Shown piece by piece: positions 31,844-42,937 of a stretch of DNA of 64,000 nt; the first letter of the stretch is position 1; every line of letters begins with the position of its first letter. The DNA is from Yamagishiella unicocca (lineage: Eukaryota > Chlorophyta > Chlorophyceae > Chlamydomonadales > Volvocaceae): assembly GCA_003116995.1 (NCBI GenBank), contig BDSL01000047.1, forward strand, positions 372,001-436,000, written 5' to 3'. The notes under the pieces were generated by a model, which did not search any database, was not told the origin of the DNA, and worked only from the letters and a program-made list of their open reading frames with translations. Position numbers and translations under genes: made by a program.

Positions 31844-34015
31844 GGTGATGGTGAAGGGGGGGGCGCTGGTGGCGGCGGGGAGGAGAGGAGTCGTGATGGA
31901 GGTGGGGGTATGAGAGGTGAGGGGGTACAGAAAAGAACCGGTAACTCGACATGGGGGTTGGGGAGAGGGCACGGTATTCGGTAGAGGCTGGAGTTTGTGC
32001 AAGGCACTGAAGTGCAGGGAGCAGCCAGCGAGGGGAGGACAGGTGTGAAGAGGCCGGGGTGGTGCGATGCGGTGCGGTGGTCAATCAGCGTGGAGTAGTG
32101 AGGCGGCGTGTCACGAGGAGGGTCCTCGGACGTGAGCTGGGGCGATGAGCGAAGTGCCGGCAAAGGGTAACAACCGGGACCAGGGGGTAGGGGGCGCAGC
32201 AGGGCGCCTGAGTCGCGTCGAATGAGGTGCATGTGGGACGAGAGCGCCGGTCGATGGTGTGATGCTGGTGTGGTACGTAAGCCGGCAATTTGAAGGATGG
32301 ATTTGCAGTTGCAGTGTACACAAAAGCCAGGTGTCCGATAGGTGAGCGCATTACCTGTTTCCAGTTTTTGTATTGGGGCTGGTCAGGGGCGCTCCGCGGC
32401 TCACCGTAGTTTAGTTGTTTTGGGCGCATCCGCAGCCGCGACAGCCCGGATGGCAGTTGCCGGTTGGCAGCTGTCCATATGATTTCATTTGAAAAACTGT
32501 TTCGCTTGTCATTGTGGAGCGGAGATGGTGGTGGCATATTGCCCGGTACCTACCTCCTGTCCGCAGGTAGTGCGCGTGTACGGCAGCCTTGATTCCAACC
32601 GACAACCGACTTTGCAGCCGCATGGAGTGAGGAGCGTTCGGGGGAAACGTCCATGGCGGAGAGCCTGATGGCCAGTAGGCGGCTTCACGTGTGGTGTTAG
32701 GGCTGGTTCCTGTCTTGCAGCCGACAGCAACGGACAGCATCATCACCACACACGCGCAAGCGGGCGTGATGGGACATGTTTTTGAATCGCCAGGCCATGT
32801 TTTCTTCGCTTTTGCCGCTCTGCTGTTTTTGTGACGATGATGCGGCATGGGCGCTGCCGGGCGCCGGAGGTGTTCGGGATACCGGGTATGGAATCTGCTT
32901 TCCACGGGGCTTGGCCTGGGCTGTGACGTCTGGATGAAAACCGCGGTCCGCCGGAGGGTCGGACCTGTGGAACCGGACCCTCTGAGCTTGATCATAAGGC
33001 CCAGGATGAGGCCCAACATATGGCTGGGCTTTGAGCTTGCCTTCGCTTGCAGCATTTGATGCCAGTCGGCATGTATCTGTAACAAAGAGCTAGGGAGCGT
33101 TCCACGGTTTCGGAGGCTGCGTTCTCAGTCTGCGCAGCTATCTATCAACGTGATCTTGTGTTTCAGTCCGCCCAAGGGCAGGCCACGGGTGTCCCTTTAC
33201 GCTTGCCGTCCCGAAACCTGATATAAGCATGTAGATAAAGGTGTAACAGCGGATGTAAGCATGTAGGTAAGGCGTGACCGCGGATGACTGGGTGGGAGGG
33301 ATCGTCCCGCTCACAGTCCTCGGGAGTCAAGAGGTGCGAGAGGTTGGCAAACAAACCGGCCTCCAGGTCCGCCCAGGTTAATAGGTTGCTGAGCCCCTCG
33401 ATGAAGCGCCGTCGGCAGCACTGAACGTGTTGGCCAGGGATTCATGGCTGACATGGTGACCGCAGCACGCTTCCAAATGGATGGTGGAAGGGGTGATTCA
33501 CGTGGTTCTTAAGCCGCACTGCAGCAAAGGTTGGTGCCTTACAGCAGAAACTGATGGTGGGTGCCCACCCGCACGTGTGCCCACGGGCGCCAATGGTGTC
33601 CGCAGGTTACCGTGCCTGCCATGTGGCGCGACTTTGCATCCCTTCGCACCCTCACAAACACAGCCTAGCACGGATGAGGTGTGACGAATGGACAAGAGGG
33701 GAGGCGCCGCTAAGAACTTGGTCGCGTCTACGGGAAAGATGTGTTTACAATTTGGGCTTACGTATCAGCATCAGCAGAAGCACCTGACATTGGAATAATG
33801 TTTGATTTCGCAACTACCGGTAATAGAAGTAGGATCACGACCCTTTTCCATCGACCATCGTGTACTGTAATAGGTCGATCGGTCCCAACATATATAACTA
33901 CGCTTCATACAGTGATATTATTACCATTAGACCAATCCCGATCAGCTGCTCATCTTCTATTAATCCTTTATACCCGGTGCAACCAAAATCTTTGCTTGGT
34001 CAGATAACTAGCACA
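31844..34015. other. 3' UTR and intergenic region
   Basis: No gene was recognised between the OPR-like gene and the beta-ureidopropionase gene. TGTAA occurs at 33078-33082 and again at about 33247 and 33256. The first could end a long 3' UTR of the OPR-like gene (1.2 kb after its stop), but this is not decisive. The last about 250 bp before 34016 are AT-richer and presumably hold the next promoter. Confidence 0.5.
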
Positions 34016-37000
34016 ATGTCTGACGGGAGCCTTGCTGGTTTTTCGACGTTAGAGGATATGCTTGAGGTGTGCGACAAAGTAACACTGGACTGGAGGAGAG
34101 GACCCAAACCCTAACCCGACGATCGATTCGCGTCGCCCCTGAGTGCAGGAGTACTTGCCCCCCGATAAGCTGCATCATGCTCGTCGTGTTATATACGGGC
34201 TGAATATGGGGGAGCTAGTTGGTGGGGCGCCGCTGGACCCTGCAGTGTGCGAGCGAGCGAAGGAATTGGACTTTGACCTCCGCAGCGCGTTGTTTCGCGC
34301 GGCACCAGAGCAGTTAAGGCCTCCGCGCGTTGTCCGTATCGGCGTTATTCAAAACAAAATCATGCTACCAACGGACGCGCCCTTCACAGAACAAGCGAAG
34401 GTACGCGATATTATGCTTCGCGGGTGCCTAGACCGCAAAAGCCACCGTAAATGCCATAAAACTGAAGATCAAGTCTTCGCGTCGTCACACCTGATCTGCA
34501 CGTCTGCAGGCCATCCGGGACCGGGTTGGGCAGATGCTCGACACCGCAGGACAAGCCGGCGTCAAGGTCGTCTGTCTGCAGGAGGCCTGGTGCGTAATCC
34601 CTCTCGCACTGGGAACCAACTCGGTTCACCGCAGCTCACGAGGTGCCGGGCATCAGTACTCCTACCTCCCCAGCGCCTCTCCCCACCTTACATGCCCTTG
34701 CTCGGTGCCCCGACTAAAATTATTTGATCCCGCGCCTGCTATCTGCACCCCGCCCTTAATGCCGGACAGTCCATCACCACGCACAACCACATCATCAGAC
34801 CGCCACGTGCGCACAGTAGTTCGACCCCCTCGTCCTCCGGTTCCTTACGCCCTCCCCGGCCTCACCCACTATACTGTTGTACTGTCATGGTGTCCCCCCA
34901 GCAGCGTCGTCGTCCACCTTAGTCGGCCGTGTTCGCACCCCTCCACATCGCCTGCCTGAAACCCTAAACCCCGGCCTTTGGGTTGGAGACCAGTGCCGTA
35001 CACTCCCACTAACACGCACACACCGACGCCAAGCGAATTCATCCCTCCCCGAACAAAGGACGCACACCCACACGCACACCCACACCCACATCCACAATCA
35101 CAACCACAACCACACCCACGCCAGCACCCCGCCTTCGCAAGTACAAAAGACGGAAGCAACAGTATGCCCTTCCCTCCAGCACCTTGCAGCCGTATGACGC
35201 GACTGCTCCGCCTCTCCCGCCCTCCCTCCCTCCCCCCCCCCGCACGCCGCACCTCGCAGGCACATGCCCTTTGCGATGTGCACGCGCGAGAAGGTCTGGT
35301 GCGAGTTTGCGGAGTCGGCGGAGACCGGCGAGAGCGTGGTGTTCTGCCAGGCGGCAGCCAGGAGGTGCGGACAGCCGGACCCAGGGGGGGAGCGGGGCAG
35401 GTGCATTTGCCAGGCGGCAGCCAGGAGGTGCGGACAGCCGGACCCAGGGGGGAGCGGGGCAGGTGCATTTGCCAGGCGGCAGCCAGGAGGTGCGGACAGC
35501 CCGACCCAGGGGGGAGCGGGGCAGGTGCATTTGCCAGGCGGCAGCCAGGAGGTGCAGACAGCCCGACCCAGGGGTGTTACACAACATAACCGGTTACCAG
35601 ACCAGAAGGGGGGGCCGGAGGCAGGTGCGCCAGGTGCTCTGCGAGTGCACCATGGTCTGCGCTGCAGTGTTGGTGTGTTCCATCGGGGTGTCTCTTGAGC
35701 CGGGCGCAGTACGGCGTGTTGGTTCCATCGGGGTGTCTCTCGAGCCGGGCGCAGTACGGCGTGGCGACGTGTAGCGGACGGGCGGGCGGGGGGGCGTCAA
35801 CGACGGGGAGGGACTACTGTGCGGCGCCTGCTTGGCGATGCATCCTGTGGGGAAGCCAGGTCGCACGGTACCGGTAGCCCTGTTCCGGTTGCGGACGGAT
35901 AGCAGCATGGCCTGGTGTCGGCAGATGATACACCCCAGGTTGCGTCCAACGGGTGTCCAGCTGGCGGGTGACAGGTTGCGTCCAACGGGTGTCCAGCTGG
36001 CGGGTGACAGGTTGCGTCCAACGGGTGTCCAGCTGGCGGGTGACAGGTTGCGTCCAACGGGTGTCCAGCTGGCGGGTGACAGGTTGCGTCCAACGGGTGT
36101 CCAGCTGGCGGGTGACAGGTTGCGTCCAACGGGTGTCCAGCTGGCGGGTGACAGGTTGCGTGCAACGGGTGTCCAGCTGGCGGGTGACAGGTTGCGTCCA
36201 ACGGGTGTCCAGCTGGCGGGTGACAGGTTGCGTCCAACGGGTGTCCAGCTGGCGGGTGACAGGTTGCGTCCAACGGGTGTCCAGCTGGCGGGTGACAGGT
36301 TGCGTCCAACGGGTGTCCAGCTGGCGGGTGACAGGTTGCGTCCAACGGGTGTCCAGCTGGCGGGTGACAGGTTGCGTCCAACGGGTGTCCAGCTGGCGGG
36401 TGACAGGGCGGCGGCGCGCAGCCTCCACGCTTCCCCATGGGGGCCCCCGGGCTCGTGGTGGGTGGGGCAGGCCCTGGCTCCGTTGGGGCAGGCCCTGGCC
36501 CGGTACTCGGCTTTCCGTGCGTCAGCCGCGGTCAACCTTCCACCTGCTCCTCGCTCACCCCACCCGGTTCTCTGTTCTGCGCTCCACACTCTACCGTAGG
36601 TTAGTTCCTTTCTCTTCCCCTAACCGACCGTCGACTAGGCCGTCTTTACGGCAGTCACCCGAAGCCCAGTAGCATGCGCGCGCCTCCAGGTGTCAGAAGC
36701 CACTTCCCATGCCGAGTATAATTTTTTTAACATACATAACATTTGTGTTTTTAAATCGGGTTTTGTTTTTTAAATCGGTTATTTGCTGTACCCGCCCTCC
36801 CCCCCCCTTTCGCGTCAGGTGGGGTATGGTGGTGGTCTGCCCCATCCTGGAGCGGGACACCGCCCACAACGAGACGGTGTGGAACACAGCTGTGGTGGTC
36901 GGGCACACTGGAAACATCATCGGCAAGCACCGCAAGGTAAGGCGAAGGAACGCTCTCGTGGGTCGGGGGGGGCATAAAGACCGGTTACCCGACATCGGGT

Positions 37001-40000
37001 TCGGGGGGTGGTGTGAGGCCGGTGACACGAATAAACGACAAGATAGTGGGCGCATGGTCGGCGGACAGCGAGGATGTGGGCGCATGCTGGAGCAATGGGA
37101 TGGACGACCGGCAAACCTGTGGAGCCAGTGTCTTGGGGCTGCAGAAAGGAAAAAGAGAACGTATTTGACAGAATGGCAGCGACGCGAAGTGCGGACGACG
37201 AAGGAAACGGCGGGCGGCAGGGGTTGCGGTGGGGCGGGTGTAGCCTGGCGCCAGGGTCGGAAACGATTACCAGATGGGTGTAGAACGCCAGCAGAGTGGG
37301 GCTTGAAGCGTCCCGCGTCTTGAGCCGCGCCGCCGTGCCCGTTGGGAAACCGCGGTAACAGCAAGGGTCGCAAACGCACGCGCCAAGTGGCAAACCAGAA
37401 CGGACGAGACAGACAGGGTCAAAACGCCTAACACGACCGTTCGGGGGGGGGGGTCCCGGGGGGGTGTAAGGAAAACCCGTGGATGAAGGAAAACCTTTGG
37501 GGGGGTCAGGGTGTGTGTGTCAGGGGGTTGGGTTATAAGAGAATTCGCGAATCCACGGCCGACAAACCGAGGGCGGTGACGGTGCTGGTCCAGCGTAGAG
37601 GCGCGGCAAGGAGACGGAGCGGAGGCGCTGCTGAGGCGTAGTGATAGGCAACGTTGACTGTAGCCAAAGTATGGCGCTACGAAAGCGACGAAGTAGTGAG
37701 CGGAAAAAAAGGCGGCTGGAGGAGACGCGAGTCGGAAAAGCGCAGGATGGGGCACTCCCCCCTCCCGTGGGTAGAAGGGGGAGGGTGCCCGCAGGGGCGG
37801 GTTGGATTTGCTGGTCGGAAGCTGTCCCCGCACTGCCCCCCCCCAAAACCAAACTGCGGCCCCCCAAACCTAGGAACGAGGGGCGAGGGAGGTACGTGGC
37901 TGAAGATCTGGGGGTACGCGGCCGGCCCAACGAGGGAGGGGGTTCGAGGGAAACCCGTGGAACAACGAGGGAGGGGGGGTGACGCGGCCGGACAAACCGA
38001 GGTGACTGCGCGGAGGAGACGCTGAAGGAGACGCGAGTTGGAAAAGCGCAGGATGGTCGTAATAAGAAGTGGACTCGACGGAAAGGGAGGCGAGGACCGA
38101 AGCGGAGAGCAGCCCAGGGAACTACCAACAGCTCGTGAATGCGAACGGAAAGAGCAGTGTGCCCGGCACAAAGGAACCCGCCCATTTGGGAATCGTAGGC
38201 TGACCTGAAGAACGGCAAGAAAGACCGAGCGAGCAAAGGCGGCGAGCGTTAGGACCGGACGGCGGGGACGAAGGCATGCGACAGGCAGGCAGGGGCAGAA
38301 GGAATGGGGTGAGACGCGGAACGACTACGGACTACTGCTACGTTGATATGGGAAAGACGGAAAGGAGGAGGATATGATGCGGGACGGGTACGACGGAGGG
38401 GTACGGCGCGGATGGGCGACGGGCGACAAGCCAGGACCAGGGGGATGACAAAGCAGGGAGGGGGGTCAGCGGAGGTCAAGGGGGGTCAGGTGGGGGCCGC
38501 GTTGCGACGGATCACCAAGTGGTGATCCTGCAGATGCATGGAAGTGCCAAGGGGTGCACGCATGCTTCGTCCTCCTTCACCTCCCTTCCCCCCTCACCCC
38601 TCCGCGTTCAAGGCGACGGTTTGTGGTCTCTCCCCCCCCCCACCTCTCCACCAGCTACACTTCCCATGTCGAGTTACCTGTCCTTTTATGTAACCACCCC
38701 GCCTCTCCAGCATGTAGTTCCAAAAGGGTGTATACCGATCGTTCCTAATCGGGCCTACGTCCCAGCGCCGACCTACGGGTCCCCCCCCCGCGGAGCTCCA
38801 GCATGCGCCCACATCCCCGCTGTCCGCCGACCATGCGCCCACTATCCTGTCGTTTTCGTGTCACCGGTTTTCACGCCCCCCCCCCCCCCCGCGGAGCGCC
38901 TCCGCTCCTTCTACTCGCCCCCCGTCTCTTCCGGCACGCCATCTCTTCACCGCCTTGGTTTGTCGGCCGTGGATTCGCGGATTATCCTATAACCCCCCCT
39001 GGAGTCTCGCGGCTTGGCTGATGGGTTCGCGGATTCTCCCTTACCCGCCCTGCCGCCCTCCGGCTCCTGCCCCCGTGCAAATCCGCCCCAGAACCACATC
39101 CCTCGAGTGGGCGACTTCAACGAGTCCACCTACTACATGGAGGGCAACACTGGCCACCCCGTGTTCGAAACGGCGTTCGGCCGCATCGCAGTCAACATCT
39201 GCTACGGCCGCCACCACCCCATGAACTGGCAGGTGGGTTGAGAGGAGACCCGTGGGTCGGCACAACTGGCAGGTGGGAGGAGGGCACGGGTCGGTGCTTG
39301 CAACACGCGCCGGCAGAAGAGCAGGGTGAAACCCACACCCCCTTTTTGTCTTTGCGCCGGCGGCTTTGGGGAGCGAAGCGGGCCCCCTCCCTGCTGATCC
39401 CCATCCGCTCTGAGTCGCAACCCCGAACCCCCTCCCCACACACACCAGGAAGTCCCTCCAAAGACCGGGTTTGCTCAACTACCCCTCCGAAACCGGTCCT
39501 GCTCTACTTATTACCCCTCCAAAACCGGTTCTGCTCAACTGACCCTTCCAAACCGCTTTTTGTTGTACTGCCCCTCCGAAACCACCAGGCGTTCGGCATG
39601 AACGGCGCCGAGCTGGTGTTCAACCCTGCCGCCACGGTGGGCGACCTGTCGGAGCCGCTGTGGCCCGTTGAGGCGCGCAACGCCGCCATCGCCAACAGCT
39701 TCTTCGTGGCGGGCATCAACCGGGTGGGAACTGAGGTGTTCCCGCGAGAGTTCACGTCGGGAGACGGCAAGCCGGCGCACAAGGTGAGAAGAACTGCCTT
39801 ACGAGGATTGTTAGGGTTGTCAGTGTGCATATACATGTATACGTAGCTGTACTGCGATTGTTACTGCTCGTCAGAGAATATTTATATAGGCCCGCAAGGG
39901 ATTGCAAATACTCTACAATTGGAAATACTACTCGTCGGAGGTGGTCGGTAGGGTTTTAGGGTTTCTAGGTAACGACGGGTATGCGCACCGTGTGGGCCCA

Positions 40001-41362
40001 CGGTGTCGCTTTATTTAGTCAGCCACGCTTACCGCCATCACAGCCACCTGCAGCATCGGTTCCCTGCTGGACGGCCCCCTAAACACGCAGTGACGCCTCC
40101 GGCCCCCTATCCTGTCCTTTTCGCGTCAACGGTTTTCACCCTCCCCTTTCTCGCCCCAGTCGAGTTACCGGTTCTTTACTTGTAACCCCCCCTCCTCGCC
40201 CCGCCGCCAGGACTTCGGGCCCTTCTACGGCAGCAGCTACGTGGCGGCTCCGGACGGCAGCCGCGGCCCCTCCCTGGCGCGCCACAAGGACGGCCTGATG
40301 GTGGCGGACATCGACCTCAACCTGTGCCGCCAGGTGGGTCAGGGGGCAGCGGGGGGGGGGGGTGCTCGGGGCTGAGGGGTAGGACGAAGCCGGTAAGAGG
40401 CGGCGGGCAGCGTGTATGGGTGCACGCGGGCGGCGCACGGGAAATGAGCTTCGGCTCGGCTCGGTGCTCCGGGCATCGCTGCCGCCGGCTTCAAGCTCGT
40501 TGCGCCCCGCAACGCCCAGCCCGCCGGGCGCCCGCCGGTGTCCGCGCCAGTGCCCTCGCGGTTAGTGGGCTGCTCCTGGCAGCCCCCGGGGAGCACTGCG
40601 AAGGTGACGGGGTGTATGTGGCTTTCGGCGCTTTGGCCAGGGCAAATCCCTTAACAGGGTTTGCTGATTCCGCACCACCACACTGCCTGTTGACGGAGTG
40701 ACCGGGAATCGGGGAGCGATTTATGCCTTAGGGCGGGAACGACCCACCAGAGCAGGGCTTCAGAGGCGTTAAGACTCTGGTCAATTTCTGGTTCTAGGAT
40801 CACTGCCTATCCCAGTTCCCCGTCAGGGCCTTAAATCCCTGTTGCAAAACGGGCGAAAGCGACTTCTACGAATTCCGTACCATTCTGTCGGGCTGCGCCC
40901 GCCAGAATAGACTTCGACCTAGAGTTACTGTAGTAACTCTTCAGCTCAGCTTCTGCAGCACCAGACTATTCTGTGCTTATCACAAGTTCTCGATCATAAC
41001 GCGGGTCAGGCGCGTTACAGCGGTAGCGCACATTCCTGGCGTCGTTGGTTGTAACGGCCAACCACTCCGGGAATCTACCCGCGTTCGGTTCGAAGTTGTT
41101 TCCGCACGGATCCATACATTACGCAATAATGTAATATGCGATTCGCGCCACAACACTGCCTTACCTCACGCACCCACCCCACTTTGCACCTTGACCCGAA
41201 AACCTCCTGAAACCCTAATCATGCGATCCTGGCCTGCCTCTCCAGACCAAGGACAAGTGGGGCTTCCAGATGACTGCCCGGTACGACATGTATGCGGAGC
41301 TGCTCAACCGATTCGTACAACCCGACTTCAAGCCCCAAGTCATCCGGGACCCCGCGATGTGA
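34016..41362 (+). CDS. PYD3: beta-ureidopropionase (N-carbamoyl-beta-alanine amidohydrolase)
   Basis: Nine exons in consistent phase: 34016-34078, 34149-34400, 34510-34589, 35260-35364, 36819-36936, 39092-39232, 39589-39783, 40211-40333 and 41246-41362, giving 397 residues (the human enzyme has 384). This carbon-nitrogen hydrolase does the last step of reductive pyrimidine breakdown, releasing beta-alanine (or beta-aminoisobutyrate), CO2 and ammonia. The catalytic triad is complete: Glu130 (CLQEAW), Lys206 (HRKNHIPRVG) and Cys243 (NICYGRHHP). Other family signatures are [38 protein letters not shown] and [18 protein letters not shown]. The protein is probably cytosolic, since no targeting peptide is evident. 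Its introns (up to 2.2 kb) are packed with minisatellites and dispersed repeats. A TGTAA signal lies 328 nt after the stop. Confidence 0.95.
35040..35130. repeat. CA-rich microsatellite in intron 3
   Basis: Short units of CACACC, CACACG and CACAAC type run through this part of the third beta-ureidopropionase intron, about 130 bp before exon 4. Confidence 0.85.
35342..35575. repeat. about 62-bp minisatellite that includes an exon end and donor site
   Basis: Four copies of a unit of about 62 bp (core GCCAGGCGGCAGCCAGGAGG) start inside beta-ureidopropionase exon 4 and continue into intron 4. The first copy contains the last codons of the exon and its donor at 35364/35365. Later copies repeat the same exon-end plus GTGCGG donor sequence. 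Confidence 0.92.
35937..36408. repeat. 36-bp minisatellite in intron 4
   Basis: Thirteen nearly perfect copies of a 36-bp unit (core TTGCGTCCAACGGGTGTCCA). One copy has a C-to-G change (about 36160). Because 36 is a multiple of 3, several frames stay open on both strands, so the long frames here should not be read as genes. Confidence 0.97.
37022..38868. repeat. inverted repeat pair of about 71 bp in intron 5
   Basis: The block at about 37022-37093 (GGTGACACGA ... GCATGCTGGAGC) matches the reverse complement of the block at about 38798-38868, with only a few differences. The copies enclose about 1.7 kb that includes a direct repeat (core AGGAGACGCGAGT...GCAGGATGG at about 37718 and 38025) and an antisense copy of the GTCGGCCGTGGATTCGCG motif. 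Confidence 0.88.
39470..39587. repeat. repeated CCTCCAAAACCGG-type units before exon 7
   Basis: Three to four imperfect units (core CCCTCCAAAACCGGTTCTGC) fill the end of beta-ureidopropionase intron 6, right up to the exon 7 acceptor. A related set sits before kinase exon 62180-61912 on the minus strand. Confidence 0.75.
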
Positions 41363-42205
41363 CCTTCAACGCCACATCCCGACGCATGCGGCAGCGGCGA
41401 CGGCGGAGGGGACGGGGCGCGTTAGGGACACCTGCAGCCTTGTCCCATGGATCGGCGCAAAAAGGGTACCCTCAAAAGGGACGGCGACGGATGAAGCACG
41501 GCCGGGAGCGAGGAAGCTGCTGGCGCAGCTGGCGGCAGGAGCTGTGGAAAGAAACGGCTGTGTAGCTGGCTGGTGTATAGCTGGCTGGCCGGCATCACGC
41601 GGTCGACGAACACACCAGCCGCTGTGCGATCTGCTGGTGTGCTTCGTGTTGTGGCGGGGGCTGGGGCGGCTGCTGGGGCGCGCACAGCGTTGTAAATTCT
41701 GTACCAGGTATCGCTGAGGGAGGAGACAGGCGCAAAGAGGCGGCGCCGCACACGGTTTTTGGGGATGGAGCAGGCGTGTGCTGATTTATCTCTAAGACGT
41801 AAGCGCGTGCCGATTTAGCCCCTCCGGGACAGTGTGGGGTTTGATGACTACGGTCGCAATGCGGCCCCGCCGGGTACCGAATATCGTTGTGCCATTTTTG
41901 ACGGAGTTTTGGGCGCGATGGCTCGCTTTCGGCGACTGCGGCGGGCGAGCGATGGAAGGGTGCATAAAATGGCGTCTATGGCGTACTAGGTGTCTATGGC
42001 CGCATCGACGGCTACGGTTGGGCAGGTGCACTTGTGCCAACTGCCAAGGCGGCGGCGATGACGTCAGGCCTGTTGGCTGCCGTCGGGCGAGGCACATGGG
42101 TGATTTAAGGAAAGGAAAGCCTGCTCGGAGGCGGCAGGCCTACGTATCCGTTTTTGGTCCTTCATTTAACGCTGGTCCCACATCTTTGCCGGCACCGTAC
42201 GGGAC
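41363..42205. other. 3' UTR and intergenic DNA
   Basis: This contains the beta-ureidopropionase 3' UTR with TGTAA at 41691-41695, then about 500 bp without a recognised gene leading to the start of the gene at 42206. Confidence 0.6.
41691..41695 (+). terminator. TGTAA polyadenylation signal of the beta-ureidopropionase gene
   Basis: TGTAA lies 328 nt after the stop at 41362, the expected type of signal and a normal distance for volvocine genes. Confidence 0.6.
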
Positions 42206-42937
42206 ATGGCCTGGCACGGCGCGCAACCGTCCGTGCTGACGTCAGCGCATGGCCGCCTCCTGACGGGCGTAGGATGCAGTTTGCCACCGTTTCCGCATTT
42301 GGCATTTGCGTCGTATGCGCCCCTTGGGAGAGCTCGGTCCCATGGTAGCAACGTCTCACCATCTGATCAGGAGTCCCCGCTGCATCCGCCCAAGCCGCTG
42401 GACGACGCCGAGCGCATTGTGCGCGGCTCTCAGCTGAATTTCACGGCGCCAGCAGCAGACATAATCAAGACCGTCTCTGTGTATGGCAGGGTTCTGAAGA
42501 GCATGAACCGCGACAGATTCATAATGACCATCAACCGTCTAGGCTCGCGCTTCTTCTCGGGCCCGACCTACAGCGACGACATCAAGGAGAAGAGCAAAAT
42601 GACGGACCTGCTGATAGCAAGGCCTGAGCTGAAGGAGAAAGTTGCGGCAGTGATGGACAGCGGCACCTTCGCCAACACAATGGACCGCTGCCACTACCAG
42701 CGCAACGGTGAGGAGGCACTGGGCGGGAAAGCGGTACGCGGCGGCCGGCCAGGGCTTACGTTGTCGCTGACTTTCACAAACGCAGTCAGCGCCGACGTCA
42801 ACACCGACAAGCAGCTCAAGGACGACATGGCGGCACTGGTGGCAGATGGCGTGGTGGACCTGTTTGAGTCGGAGCTGCCGGACGAGGGCACGATCGTGCG
42901 GCGGCACGCGGACTTCCTGGCCATTCTGGCCACGTGA
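42206..42937 (+). CDS. unrecognised protein, about 217-243 residues
   Basis: Open from ATG 42206 to TGA 42935-42937. From about residue 60 the sequence has even, protein-like composition unlike the shadow frames around it, for example NFTAPAADIIKTVSVYGRVL, NRDRFIMTINRLGSRFFSG and LVADGVVDLFESELPDEGT. The first about 55 residues are hydrophobic/basic and could be a transit peptide or an upstream non-coding extension. A 78-nt stretch (42711-42788) has a GTGAGG donor and a CGCAG acceptor and would be spliced in frame (N-V junction); because 78 is a multiple of 3, both forms stay open. An acceptor-like CAG at about 42370 leaves room for an alternative first exon upstream. I do not recognise the family. 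Confidence 0.5.
   Translation: MAWHGAQPSVLTSAHGRLLTGVGCSLPPFPHLAFASYAPLGRARSHGSNVSPSDQESPLHPPKPLDDAERIVRGSQLNFTAPAADIIKTVSVYGRVLKSMNRDRFIMTINRLGSRFFSGPTYSDDIKEKSKMTDLLIARPELKEKVAAVMDSGTFANTMDRCHYQRNGEEALGGKAVRGGRPGLTLSLTFTNAVSADVNTDKQLKDDMAALVADGVVDLFESELPDEGTIVRRHADFLAILAT

Noticed and set aside
35797..36672. Long frames on both strands over 35.8-36.7 kb as repeat proteins
   Set aside because: Produced by the 36-bp intronic minisatellite; no start context, and they lie inside a spliced intron.
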